Positions 9,958 to 17,021 of a DNA stretch of 64,000 bases are shown here, piece by piece. Below the pieces are notes generated by a model. That model saw nothing but the letters and a program-made list of their open reading frames with translations, was not told the DNA's origin and ran no database searches. The translations under genes were made by a program, and so were the position numbers. This stretch comes from JAUVPY01 sp034412795 (lineage in GTDB: Bacteria > Chloroflexota > Anaerolineae > 4572-78 > NAK82): assembly GCA_034412795.1 (NCBI GenBank), contig DAOUMD010000120.1, positions 1 through 64,000 on the forward strand, written 5' to 3'. The first letter of the stretch is position 1; each line of letters opens with the position of its first letter.

Positions 9958-10158
9958 CTATTTGTCTTCACGGTTCCCAGTCGCAATGGGTTGAAGTAAA
10001 GCCTCCACATCTTCACGCTTGATGCGGATGGTCGGCTGTCCAGCCACACGATAGGCTGGCAGACGCTGCTGCTCGATGTAACGGCGGATGGTGCGCGTGG
10101 AGACGGAGATCAGGTCGGCCGCTTGGCGGACCGAGAGGTAAACTGGCTGATCGGTCAT
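9958..10158 (-). CDS. Excisionase-family (MerR-like HTH_17) DNA-binding protein
   Basis: A 66-residue protein. I chose ATG at 10158 because AGGAGG sits 9 bases upstream; an in-frame TTG at 10167 is the only longer alternative. The sequence YLSVRQAADLISVSTRTIRRYI is a standard winged HTH with the HTH_17/excisionase signature, ending in IRIKREDVEALLQP. It is the first gene after the strong promoter at 10202-10230 and lies 60 bases before the Cache/HAMP/PAS/AAA gene. It may autoregulate that operon, or be the relic of a mobile element's Xis. Confidence 0.85.
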   Translation of the reverse strand: MTDQPVYLSVRQAADLISVSTRTIRRYIEQQRLPAYRVAGQPTIRIKREDVEALLQPIATGNREDK

Positions 10159-10201
10159 AGGCCTCAACCTCCTGCACCAATTTAAAAGGAGCTTTGTTTA
10201 C

Positions 10202-10230
10202 ATACTATCGCATTTGTCAGCGGATGTCAA
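10202..10230 (-). promoter_or_regulatory. Near-consensus sigma-70 promoter for the HTH-sensor operon
   Basis: On the minus strand TTGACA (10230-10225) is followed by a 17-base spacer and TAGTAT (10207-10202). This fits consensus in the -35 box, the spacing and most of the -10 box. Transcription would start near 10195, giving a short leader to the ATG at 10158. Confidence 0.75.
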
Positions 10231-10279
10231 TAGGATTTCAGAAGGTTGGGGCAGCAGACAAGCTTTATCTGTCACAGTC

Positions 10280-10909
10280 CTATTCCAGCTCTTCTTCAAT
10301 TGATTCCAAGTCAGTTTCCACCCGGGCACGTCGAGCCTCTAGCTCTTCCAGGCGGCGCTGCAGCACCAGTTCACGCTCGGCGTCCATTTCCAGGCCCAGG
10401 TCCCTCCGCACGGCTTCAATGCGAGTGGTCAGATCACTCCAATCCGTCTGGAGTTCACGGCGGCGTTGTTCCAGGCGCTCGCGGCGGTTGGAAGCAAGCG
10501 GGGCCTCATCCCCCCCAGCTTGATCGGGGGGTACAGCTCTTGGCTGGCTAGGCTGTACCACCAGCGCCCCATCGCCGATGGCCAGGCCCTGGGCGTGCTG
10601 GATGTGGATATCATAGGTCGCACGGTCCGGCGGCGAGGACGCCGTGACCAGAGGCGTTGTCCCCTGGGGCTGGCCACCCTGCCTGGCAAAACGAGCCGAA
10701 ATTTCAGCGATGTCGGCAGGCCAGGACTCGCCAGCTAGGCGGCGGTATTCGGCTAGGTAGCCCTCGATCAGCGACCACTGTTCCTCAATGGTGCGCCGCG
10801 AGCGGGCTTTTTCCTTTGGCTCCGACGAGGCCTGGATGATATCCTCGTATTCGCGAATGAGGTTGTAAGATTCGCGGATGTGTTGCTCAAGATCAGCTTT
10901 GCGGGACAC
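10280..10909 (-). CDS. Three-module adaptor (adaptor A + RHIM-like motif + coil B)
   Basis: A 209-residue protein starting at GTG (10909) with AGGAGGGG just upstream. Residues 4-72 are adaptor A (DLEQHIRESYNLIREYEDII...PKEKARSRRTIEEQ). Residues 99-119 are the repeated RHIM-like motif (YDIHIQHAQGLAIGDGALVV, nt 10553-10615). Residues 145-209 are coil B (ELQTDWSDLTTRI...RRLEELEARRARV). Pro/Ser-rich linkers join the three blocks and no catalytic domain is present. It is the only protein here with all three modules, so it could bridge proteins that carry just one or two. It is last in the minus-strand gene string after the HD gene. Confidence 0.85.
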   Translation of the reverse strand: MSRKADLEQHIRESYNLIREYEDIIQASSEPKEKARSRRTIEEQWSLIEGYLAEYRRLAGESWPADIAEISARFARQGGQPQGTTPLVTASSPPDRATYDIHIQHAQGLAIGDGALVVQPSQPRAVPPDQAGGDEAPLASNRRERLEQRRRELQTDWSDLTTRIEAVRRDLGLEMDAERELVLQRRLEELEARRARVETDLESIEEELE

Positions 10910-10939
10910 GCTCCCCTCCTACTCATTACTCTTCAGCAT

Positions 10940-11122
10940 CTAAATTACTCGAATCGAACCGATTCTTTCTCCCAATCCGATAACGGTGTCAATACGATTG
11001 GCATACCAAGCACACAATCTATCACGCTCGTATGCATTGAGCGCATATTCGGGTTCTCCCCCCATGCCCTCGTGTACATACAACAAATCGTAAAGAATGG
11101 CCCGATAGGTTTGTTCGGTCAA
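10940..11122 (-). CDS. Small protein of unknown function coupled to the HD gene
   Basis: A 60-residue ORF whose ATG overlaps the TGA of the HD-domain gene by 4 bases (ATGA at 11119-11122), a typical sign of a real coupled gene. The sequence (TEQTYRAILYDLLYVHEG, then YERDRLCAWYANRIDTVIGL) looks like a compact helical protein rich in aromatic and charged residues. I do not recognise the family. It could be a partner or inhibitor of the HD protein. Confidence 0.55.
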   Translation of the reverse strand: MTEQTYRAILYDLLYVHEGMGGEPEYALNAYERDRLCAWYANRIDTVIGLGERIGSIRVI

Positions 11123-12036
11123 GCCACAATGCTCGGTGTCGGTAGGTAATATACCTGGGTGTCTCCGTCGCAGATGAGCGCCGGCAAGGCACCCGATCCC
11201 CCCATCTTACTGCTCATGATTAAGAAATCTGCGGGGGAAACCGGTTCTCCATAGAGGTATTCGATCGACTCTTCGATGGTGGGCGGGCGCTGGTGTGTTT
11301 GATGGAAACGTGCAGTGGCGGCCGCATCATGCCCCACTCGCGACTCACCCCCAATCCCCAGGAACAGGGTATGGGTTGTGTGAGCCGTGGTGATGCGCTG
11401 AGTATGTTCAATCCATTCCAGGGCTATTGCGCAGTCCCGCTCAGCCAGAACCGAGGGGTCGCCATACACTCGATGGTCGATGTCCAGCTCATCACCGAAA
11501 CGGAGTAACGCCGCCAGCAGGCGTAGGCGCAGTGTCTCCCCACCGTGGACGAACGAATCGTAATCATCCGCATCTAAATTTACCCGGCGATGGCCCCGGG
11601 CGACTAGGGCTACCGCTTCGACGATAGCCGGGTCGCGGGCCAGGGGGGTGGGAAAGGCCTCGGCCGGGGCCTCGAAGACGGCGTAGATCATCTCGGCCGT
11701 CTGCTGGTGGTGCTCGCGAATCTCGACTAAATCACCGCTGGCAAACTTCTCGTTCTGCATGCCAATGTCGTGCAGGTAGGTGGCTGCCAGCAGCACAAAG
11801 ACCTCGGTCGGGGTGAGGCGTTTGTCGGTCTGCATCATCCCGGCTGCCAGACCATCCAACAGGGCGATGATACGCTGGCTGTGCTCCAGCGTATGGTTGG
11901 TGAAATAGCGGTGCAGCGGGCGCGCCCAGATGCGTGCCGCCGCTTTGCGCACGTTTTCCAGCGCGCGTTGTTGATCGGTATCTAGAGTTTCTATCAATTG
12001 CTCATCCATACTCGCCTGTTCCTGTTTTCTCGCCAT
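11119..12036 (-). CDS. HD-domain phosphohydrolase-like protein
   Basis: A 305-residue protein. HD-superfamily metal-binding residues are visible in order: HTLEHSQRI (first His), then LAATYLHDIGMQN (the HD pair), then GHRRVNLDADDY and LRFGDELDIDHRV. This resembles bacterial HD proteins that occur beside ATPase or NTPase genes in conflict loci. The substrate cannot be read from the sequence; nucleotide or nucleotide-derived signal hydrolysis is the family precedent. It lies 74 bases after the NACHT-FGE gene and is coupled to the small ORF downstream, so it may be the enzymatic output of the NACHT protein. Confidence 0.8.
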   Translation of the reverse strand: MARKQEQASMDEQLIETLDTDQQRALENVRKAAARIWARPLHRYFTNHTLEHSQRIIALLDGLAAGMMQTDKRLTPTEVFVLLAATYLHDIGMQNEKFASGDLVEIREHHQQTAEMIYAVFEAPAEAFPTPLARDPAIVEAVALVARGHRRVNLDADDYDSFVHGGETLRLRLLAALLRFGDELDIDHRVYGDPSVLAERDCAIALEWIEHTQRITTAHTTHTLFLGIGGESRVGHDAAATARFHQTHQRPPTIEESIEYLYGEPVSPADFLIMSSKMGGSGALPALICDGDTQVYYLPTPSIVA

Positions 12037-12110
12037 GCGCTAAAGGCGAATTGCAGTTTGCTGACTCGCTGATTTGCCTTCCTCCCATACATTTCATAGA
12101 TGTTGGGAGG

Positions 12111-14999
12111 CTACGCACGGATAGACTCTATAGGGCGAAACCCGAAGATAGAGTGCTGGGAGTTCGGGAGATCCCAGATGCGATAAGCGCAACGCGCGTG
12201 GTGGCTGTAGTGGTAGAAAGACCCTCCACGTAGGATCCGGCGAATGTCATCTCCTGCTTCCAAATTCCCCCAGTCATCGCGTGGTCGGTATGGATGCCTA
12301 ACTTCGTGGCCTAACCAATCTCTTTCCCAAAGGCTAGTCGTCCATTCCCAAACATTGCCAACCATATCCAGACAGCCATATGGGCTGGCTCCCTCTGGAA
12401 AGACCCCTACTGGTGTGGTGCCGCCAAGGCCCAGTTCGTGGGTGTTACACTTGGTCTCATCCCACTCGTCACCCCAGGGGTACACCCGTCGAGGGTTTTC
12501 ATTCGGTTGAAGGATTGGACCGCTTTTCGCTCCTACAGAGGGAATCTCCAGTCCACCCCGTGCTGCTTTCTCCCATTGCGCTTCGCTCGGTAACGTGATT
12601 GACTTGCCGGTTACTTCTGATAACCATCGGCAGTAAGCTATCACATCATGCCAACTCACGAAGACCACCGGGTGGCTCTCCAATGCGCGCGGCGGCCGCC
12701 CGTCCTCCCAGTTACGTGGGGAGGCGCGCTCCGTAGCTTCAACGAAGATATGGTATTGGGCGTTTGTGACCGGTGCAAGAGTGATCTGGAATGACTCTAG
12801 ATGAATGTGGTTGTCGCGCTTGCTGTTATGTCCTCCCTTTTCACCCATACAGAACTCGCCAGCTGGCACATCTACCCATACCGGTTCGCCGTAGGGCAGT
12901 TGCCAGAAGGTCAGCTTTTTGCCTCCCGGCCCCTTGCTCTCAATGCGGGCCAGCGCTTCGGCGGCGGCTACGCGGCGGCTAACGGCTTCGCTTTGGGTGG
13001 GCTTATGTCCCAATACCTGCCGGACTTGGCTCATCACCGACCGGTGCAGCGGGCGTTCGAATTCATCGCGAATTCGCCGTTGTAACTCGATCCACAGGTC
13101 GCCTTCCACGCGGGCCAGACCTACATCGTGCAAGCAATCGGCGGCCAGCACCAGGTTGTGGTAAGGCTCCGGCTCTTCTTTATGATCGACAACAGCTTGG
13201 ATCAGGGCCGTAACGCGCCGCTTGCCCTGCGTGCTCAGGTAGCCGGCCTCCAACAGGATCACCTCCCGCCACCAACTGTCGCCCAGTCGAGCCAGGGTGT
13301 ATGGGATGTAATCGGATCGGTCGGCTATGGCTCGCGCCGCCAGGTGCTCCTGGAAGTTCAGGTGACTGAAAGCGTATAGCCCCTGTCCCCGCTCTGTCAA
13401 CAAGCCGCTGCGTTCGTTGATGAGTCGCAAGAAGTCATCCACTGCCTTGCTGGCCTGTTGCGCATCCCCCACCATTTCTAGAAACCGTCCCTCCAGTTGC
13501 TGCCGCAACTCGTCGACCTCAATCTCGCGGGCGTGCTGCTCCATCATCCATAGGGCGATTGGTTCCAGCAGACCACGCCGGTCCCCGGCGTCCAGCTCGC
13601 GCCCAGCCAGCGTGGAACTATCCTCTAATCCTTTGGCCTCGTCCCACTTGCCCAGCAGTACCTCGATCGCCTCTTCGTACAACTCGGTGCGGCGTTCGGG
13701 CAACTGCGCTCGGTAGCGCTGTACTAAGGCGATAACGGTGAGCAGCAAAGGATTGATGGCTAGCTCGCGCACCCTCTTATTGGTTTGGATGGCATTCAGC
13801 AACGCCTTGGTCTGGCGACGTGCCTCTCTCAATGCGAAAAGCGTCTCGCTACCGGCCAAAGCTACTTCCACGATGCGGCTCCAATGGGTCACGAAACGCT
13901 CGATGTCGGCCTGAGTGAAGTCGCACACCGTGGTAACGGCGTAGCCCTCGCCCAGTCGGGCAGCCCTGGTATACCCCATCACGCGGCTGGTGACTACGTA
14001 GCGGTTACCGGGATAGGTCAGCGTGAAACGTTCGACAAGGCGCGCCACGCGTTGTCGAGTAACGAAATTGGCAACTTCGTCCACGCCGTCCAGCAGCACC
14101 GCGCACCCGCCATGTTCCAGGTAATCGCCAAAGAAACGTTCTGGCAAGGGGATGCCCTGGTTGGTGAAGTAAGTGCATATATAGTCCAACAGCAGTACCG
14201 GTCCGTCCATGCTGGGGTCTGGATGATGGGCTTCCAAGTAGCGGGCGAAGTCGCGCAGCAGGAGAAGGATGGGCAGTCGCTGTTCTTGGAGCCCTAATCG
14301 GTCCTTCACCAGTCCCGTTTCGCTGAGCAAGTCACGAGCAAAGGTGAGGGCCAGATAGCGCAGCAGTGTCGTCTTACCGCAGCCGGGATCGCCCAGCACC
14401 ACCAGGCGTGGGTGGGCGGCCAGCACCTCTTGCACTTTGACCTTGACCTGAGTCACCGTCTCGCGCGTATTGCCTGCCAGCTGCGCAGCATCCTCGGCTT
14501 CGTCTAGTGTCAGGCCACCCATCGCTTCAATCCAGGCCTGTTCTTCAGCGACGGTGCGCCGCTCGGTAGCGGTCAGGGTGACGTAAATTTCTTCCAGGTC
14601 GATACTCACCAGTTGGCCGGCAGAGCGGATGCCCTGTAGTTGCAGGTGGCGATTGGCCTCGACTACATGACGCAAGTAGTGGGTCAGGGCTGTCTCGTCG
14701 TCCAGCACTGCTGCTACTTGGGATTCGCGGCTCTCTACCCGCGACCCGTCACCGATGGCCACACCCTGGCCATGCTCGATGCGGATGTGGTAGATGCCGG
14801 CCGCTGGCGCGGACGGGGGCGCTTGGTCCTTGGCAGCTTGGGCGGGTGGCTCGGCTTCCAGCCGCTCAAGCACGGCCTCCGGGTCCAGGCCCAGGTCAGC
14901 CAAGGCCTGGCGATAGGCTTTCTCAGAGAGATTACCCTGTTGATACGGGCGTTTCAGCAGGGCCAGTTGGGCTTCTAAGCCTTGGTCTGCTTCTGGCAT
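12111..14999 (-). CDS. NACHT STAND NTPase with N-terminal RHIM-like motif and C-terminal FGE-sulfatase-fold domain
   Basis: A 962-residue protein. The N-terminus has a SHOCT-like helical hairpin (KRPYQQGNLSEKAYRQALADLGL, about 17-39), then the repeated motif YHIRIEHGQGVAIGDGSRV (70-88, nt 14736-14792). The NACHT domain has Walker A GDPGCGKTTL (203-212) and Walker B CAVLLDGVDEV (299-309). A helical/winged region follows. The last 250 residues are a formylglycine-generating-enzyme-like domain (VPAGEFCMGEKGG...PVVFVSWHDVIAYCRWLS...GNVWEWTTS...RILRGGSFYH...FGFRPI). In STAND proteins this C-type-lectin-like fold commonly acts as a binding module rather than an enzyme. The first gene of the 14999-to-10280 string. 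Confidence 0.9.
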   Translation of the reverse strand: MPEADQGLEAQLALLKRPYQQGNLSEKAYRQALADLGLDPEAVLERLEAEPPAQAAKDQAPPSAPAAGIYHIRIEHGQGVAIGDGSRVESRESQVAAVLDDETALTHYLRHVVEANRHLQLQGIRSAGQLVSIDLEEIYVTLTATERRTVAEEQAWIEAMGGLTLDEAEDAAQLAGNTRETVTQVKVKVQEVLAAHPRLVVLGDPGCGKTTLLRYLALTFARDLLSETGLVKDRLGLQEQRLPILLLLRDFARYLEAHHPDPSMDGPVLLLDYICTYFTNQGIPLPERFFGDYLEHGGCAVLLDGVDEVANFVTRQRVARLVERFTLTYPGNRYVVTSRVMGYTRAARLGEGYAVTTVCDFTQADIERFVTHWSRIVEVALAGSETLFALREARRQTKALLNAIQTNKRVRELAINPLLLTVIALVQRYRAQLPERRTELYEEAIEVLLGKWDEAKGLEDSSTLAGRELDAGDRRGLLEPIALWMMEQHAREIEVDELRQQLEGRFLEMVGDAQQASKAVDDFLRLINERSGLLTERGQGLYAFSHLNFQEHLAARAIADRSDYIPYTLARLGDSWWREVILLEAGYLSTQGKRRVTALIQAVVDHKEEPEPYHNLVLAADCLHDVGLARVEGDLWIELQRRIRDEFERPLHRSVMSQVRQVLGHKPTQSEAVSRRVAAAEALARIESKGPGGKKLTFWQLPYGEPVWVDVPAGEFCMGEKGGHNSKRDNHIHLESFQITLAPVTNAQYHIFVEATERASPRNWEDGRPPRALESHPVVFVSWHDVIAYCRWLSEVTGKSITLPSEAQWEKAARGGLEIPSVGAKSGPILQPNENPRRVYPWGDEWDETKCNTHELGLGGTTPVGVFPEGASPYGCLDMVGNVWEWTTSLWERDWLGHEVRHPYRPRDDWGNLEAGDDIRRILRGGSFYHYSHHARCAYRIWDLPNSQHSIFGFRPIESIRA

Positions 15000-15060
15000 A
15001 GATTGTCTCCAGCTTGCTCATACTTACTTTTACGCAAGAAGATGGTCTCGTCTCCCTCCC

Positions 15061-15084
15061 AACCTCCCCCCGCCGGGGGAGGTT
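15061..15084. repeat. GC-rich palindrome upstream of the NACHT-FGE gene
   Basis: AACCTCCCCC, a 4-base loop (CGCC) and GGGGGAGGTT form a perfect 10-bp stem. It is followed by TTTT only on the plus strand, where no gene ends, so it is more likely a dispersed palindromic repeat or a cruciform near the promoter region than a working terminator. The rest of 15000-15260 shows nothing I can assign. Confidence 0.5.
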
Positions 15085-15265
15085 TTCGGCTTCCCTCGAT
15101 GGTTAATCATCTCTCTCTTTCCTTACCTAAACAGTTACAGTAGGCGCAACCCGCCTTCCTTCGGCTTCGCTCAGGATAGTCGACGGGATTCAGGAGGGCT
15201 TTCATGACAACCGCCCTTTCTCATGGTCCTCCAGATTTCCTGAGCGCAGAGTAACGGAGTGCAAA

Positions 15266-15784
15266 TTAGGGAGAGAGGGGGGAGACCATTAATCGAAAGC
15301 CGAGGTTGAGCCATTGATCGTTCGGATTGACCCTGAGCCGGGACGCGCAGCGGGAGGAGTTTCGATTGTAGTACCACGACCCGCCACGAACCACCCGAGA
15401 ATTCTCCATCTCACTGGCCGTCCACTCCTAAACGTTGCCGGCCGCATCCTGCAGACCGTAGGGGCCATCTCCTCCCGGCGAAAATTGCCCCACCGGCGAC
15501 GTCTTGCCTATCCCCGACTCATCAGTGTTGCACCTGTCCCCCATCCACTCACCCCACGGGTACTCACGCCGCCCGTCGTAGCCGCGTGCTGCCTTCTCCC
15601 ATTCTTGCTCGGTCGGTAGCCGGTAAGGCTTGTTTGTCCTGGCCGCCAACCAGTTGCAGTAGGCCACCGCCTCGTACTATGAAACACCTACCACCGGCTG
15701 GCGAGGGCCGTTGAATGTCTCGTCGTCCCAGTAACGAGGTTGGGTCCACTTCTCCTTTTGCTTGATCTGCCACCCGCCCTCAGT
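15266..15784 (-). pseudogene. FGE-sulfatase-fold gene broken by two Trp-to-TAG changes and a MITE
   Basis: One continuous minus-strand frame reads GGWQIKQKEKWTQPRYWDDE, then PVVGVS-stop-YEAVAYCNWL, then LPTEQEWEKAARG, YPWGEWMGDR, DAAGNV-stop-EWTASEMEN, RVVRGGSWYYNRN and LNLGFRLMV, ending in TAA at 15266-15268. The family consensus has Trp at both stops (VSWYEA and GNVWEW), so each TAG (15677-15679 and 15428-15430) is a TGG-to-TAG change. Everything downstream remains in frame, so decay is recent or the stops are tolerated. The 5' end meets the MITE at 15785. It resembles the C-terminal domain of the NACHT-FGE protein at 12111-14999 and may be the tail of a lost paralogue. Confidence 0.85.
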
Positions 15785-15979
15785 CTAGGGCAAACGCATT
15801 TATCCAATCTGGACCGCGAGAAAGTAGTATCTGTCCCATTCAGCCCCATTGCGTCTGGCCTACACGCTGCATTTGGCCGTGTTTTCGTATCTCAACAGGG
15901 TAGTATGGAGGAATGACGCCCACTTCTGGCACCAATTGCCCGATTTCAGAACGTTAGAACATAAATGCGTTTGCCCTAG
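15785..15979. mobile_element. MITE-like element, 195 bp with perfect 19-bp terminal inverted repeats
   Basis: CTAGGGCAAACGCATTTAT at 15785-15803 is the exact reverse complement of 15961-15979. The 157 bp between them code for nothing recognisable. CTAG at both ends could be a 4-bp target duplication, as made by some IS5-type transposases, leaving GGGCAAACGCATTTAT as the true end. No transposase lies in the window, so it would be non-autonomous. It separates the FGE pseudogene from the truncated gene at 15976-16050. Confidence 0.8.
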
Positions 15980-16050
15980 TGTGCTTCGAGGGTCTGGCTG
16001 ACCCTGATGGCCAAATCCAGGGTCGACTCTGGGTTCACGCGATCTGTCAT
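15976..16050 (-). pseudogene. 5' end of a gene truncated after 24 codons by the MITE
   Basis: ATG at 16048-16050 has a perfect AGGAGG 6 bases upstream and follows the stop of the gene at 16075 closely, as expected for the next gene in that operon. The reading is MTDRVNPESTLDLAIRVSQT plus LEAH, and the stop TAG is supplied by the end of the MITE (15976-15978). The rest of the gene is not visible on the other side. The family is not recognisable from so short a piece. Confidence 0.6.
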
Positions 16051-16074
16051 GAGGTTCCTCCTATCGGCACCAAC

Positions 16075-16671
16075 TCAAGCTGTGCGTGCATTCATACCTG
16101 CCGTTTCGAGCTCCGGTGATGTGTCTACGACATCCCACAACGACAACTGCACTCCGACCCTGCCCAAACCGGGGGATATCTGCTGCACGGAAGCCAGGCG
16201 TCCCTCGTGGGCCTCGAAGGCGGCCCTGGCCGCCGCCGCGAGCCGTCTTCGTTGGACCTCGGTGACGCGAGAGGCATGCAGGTCCAGGACCGAGACCAGC
16301 GCTTCGTGCACAATCTCCATCTCGCTACACATGGCCTGGTTCAGGTCGGCGCCCGTCGGCCCATCCAGCCACCAGGTGGCCCCATACTCGACAGATTGCC
16401 GGTCGCCGCCGAATTGATCCAGGAACGCATACAGCTTCTCCGGCCCCGAATCAAAGTAGTGGGACCAGAACCCGTAGCGATTGTAGTGTGCGATGAACGA
16501 GCAATGGAGGTGCAAATGCTCGTACAGCGCCCTGCTGAATTGGGGATAGCGGAACCCACCTCGGATAAAACGCCTCCACGCGTTGAGTACCCGCCATTTC
16601 TCGGTGACCGTCATAAATCGCTCGTCGCCGAAGACGTACAGTCTGGTCCAGTGGGTAGCCTGTTCGCTCAT
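16075..16671 (-). CDS. Conserved-looking protein of unknown function ending in a clamp-motif-like peptide
   Basis: A 198-residue protein from ATG 16671, chosen because it overlaps the stop of the preceding gene (ATGA, 16668-16671); a longer frame upstream lies wholly inside that gene. It has many aromatics (FRYPQFSRALYEHLHLHCSF, HYNRYGFWSHYF) and a helical middle (RLAAAARAAFEAHEGRLA). Near the end it has GVQLSLWDVVDT, matching the beta-clamp-binding form QL[SD]L[FW]. The neighbouring methylase-like protein has the same peptide near its N-terminus. No family recognised; it probably belongs to the mobile-element module. Confidence 0.65.
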   Translation of the reverse strand: MSEQATHWTRLYVFGDERFMTVTEKWRVLNAWRRFIRGGFRYPQFSRALYEHLHLHCSFIAHYNRYGFWSHYFDSGPEKLYAFLDQFGGDRQSVEYGATWWLDGPTGADLNQAMCSEMEIVHEALVSVLDLHASRVTEVQRRRLAAAARAAFEAHEGRLASVQQISPGLGRVGVQLSLWDVVDTSPELETAGMNARTA

Positions 16672-17018
16672 AGGTAGTCTCCTGTTCGTGTTTCTGTGTC
16701 CACCCATCCCCGCCTCCGGACGAAGCCGCAGAGGACCGGCGCTTCGTACGCTCCCCGGTGATAGACCTGGTAGGCCGGCCAGAGCGGCAGAGTGATCCAC
16801 AGGGGGGCCGTGCACACGCACCCCAGGCCGTACGTGACCAGGCTGACGAGGAGGCTGACGATGGCCAGCACGAGACACAGGGTCAGGGCCTGGACGGCGT
16901 GGAACTTCAAGAAGGGTCGTGCCCTTTTTTCCTCTGAAACCAAAACGAAGAGGGCGAGGATGGGCAAGGGGTATGATAGGGCTGCCAAAACCCTATCGTC
17001 GTCGGTGTAGTGATTCAT
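16668..17018 (-). CDS. DUF4870/Tic20-like small membrane protein
   Basis: A 116-residue protein with ATG 17018 preceded by AAAGGAG and starting 3 bases after the methylase-like gene. The opening DDRVLAALSYPLPILALFVL and the block RPFLKFHAVQALTLCLV are characteristic of the DUF4870/Tic20-like family: a charged F-x-x-FHA-x-QAL signature between two or three membrane helices. The C-terminus is soluble (VLCGFVRRRGWVDTETRTG). Function unknown; small membrane proteins of this kind are common in conjugative and integrative elements. Confidence 0.7.
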   Translation of the reverse strand: MNHYTDDDRVLAALSYPLPILALFVLVSEEKRARPFLKFHAVQALTLCLVLAIVSLLVSLVTYGLGCVCTAPLWITLPLWPAYQVYHRGAYEAPVLCGFVRRRGWVDTETRTGDYL

Positions 17019-17021
17019 GGG

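Noticed and set aside
15061..15084. GC-rich palindrome as a terminator
   Set aside because: Its T tract is on the plus strand, where no gene ends; on the minus strand no T tract follows.
15266..15784. Diversity-generating retroelement target: the FGE-fold C-termini here (12111-14999 and the pseudogene) look like DGR variable regions
   Set aside because: No reverse transcriptase, template repeat or accessory protein is visible in the window, and the two C-termini differ throughout rather than at adenine-linked positions. A genome-wide search for an RT and matching template would be decisive.
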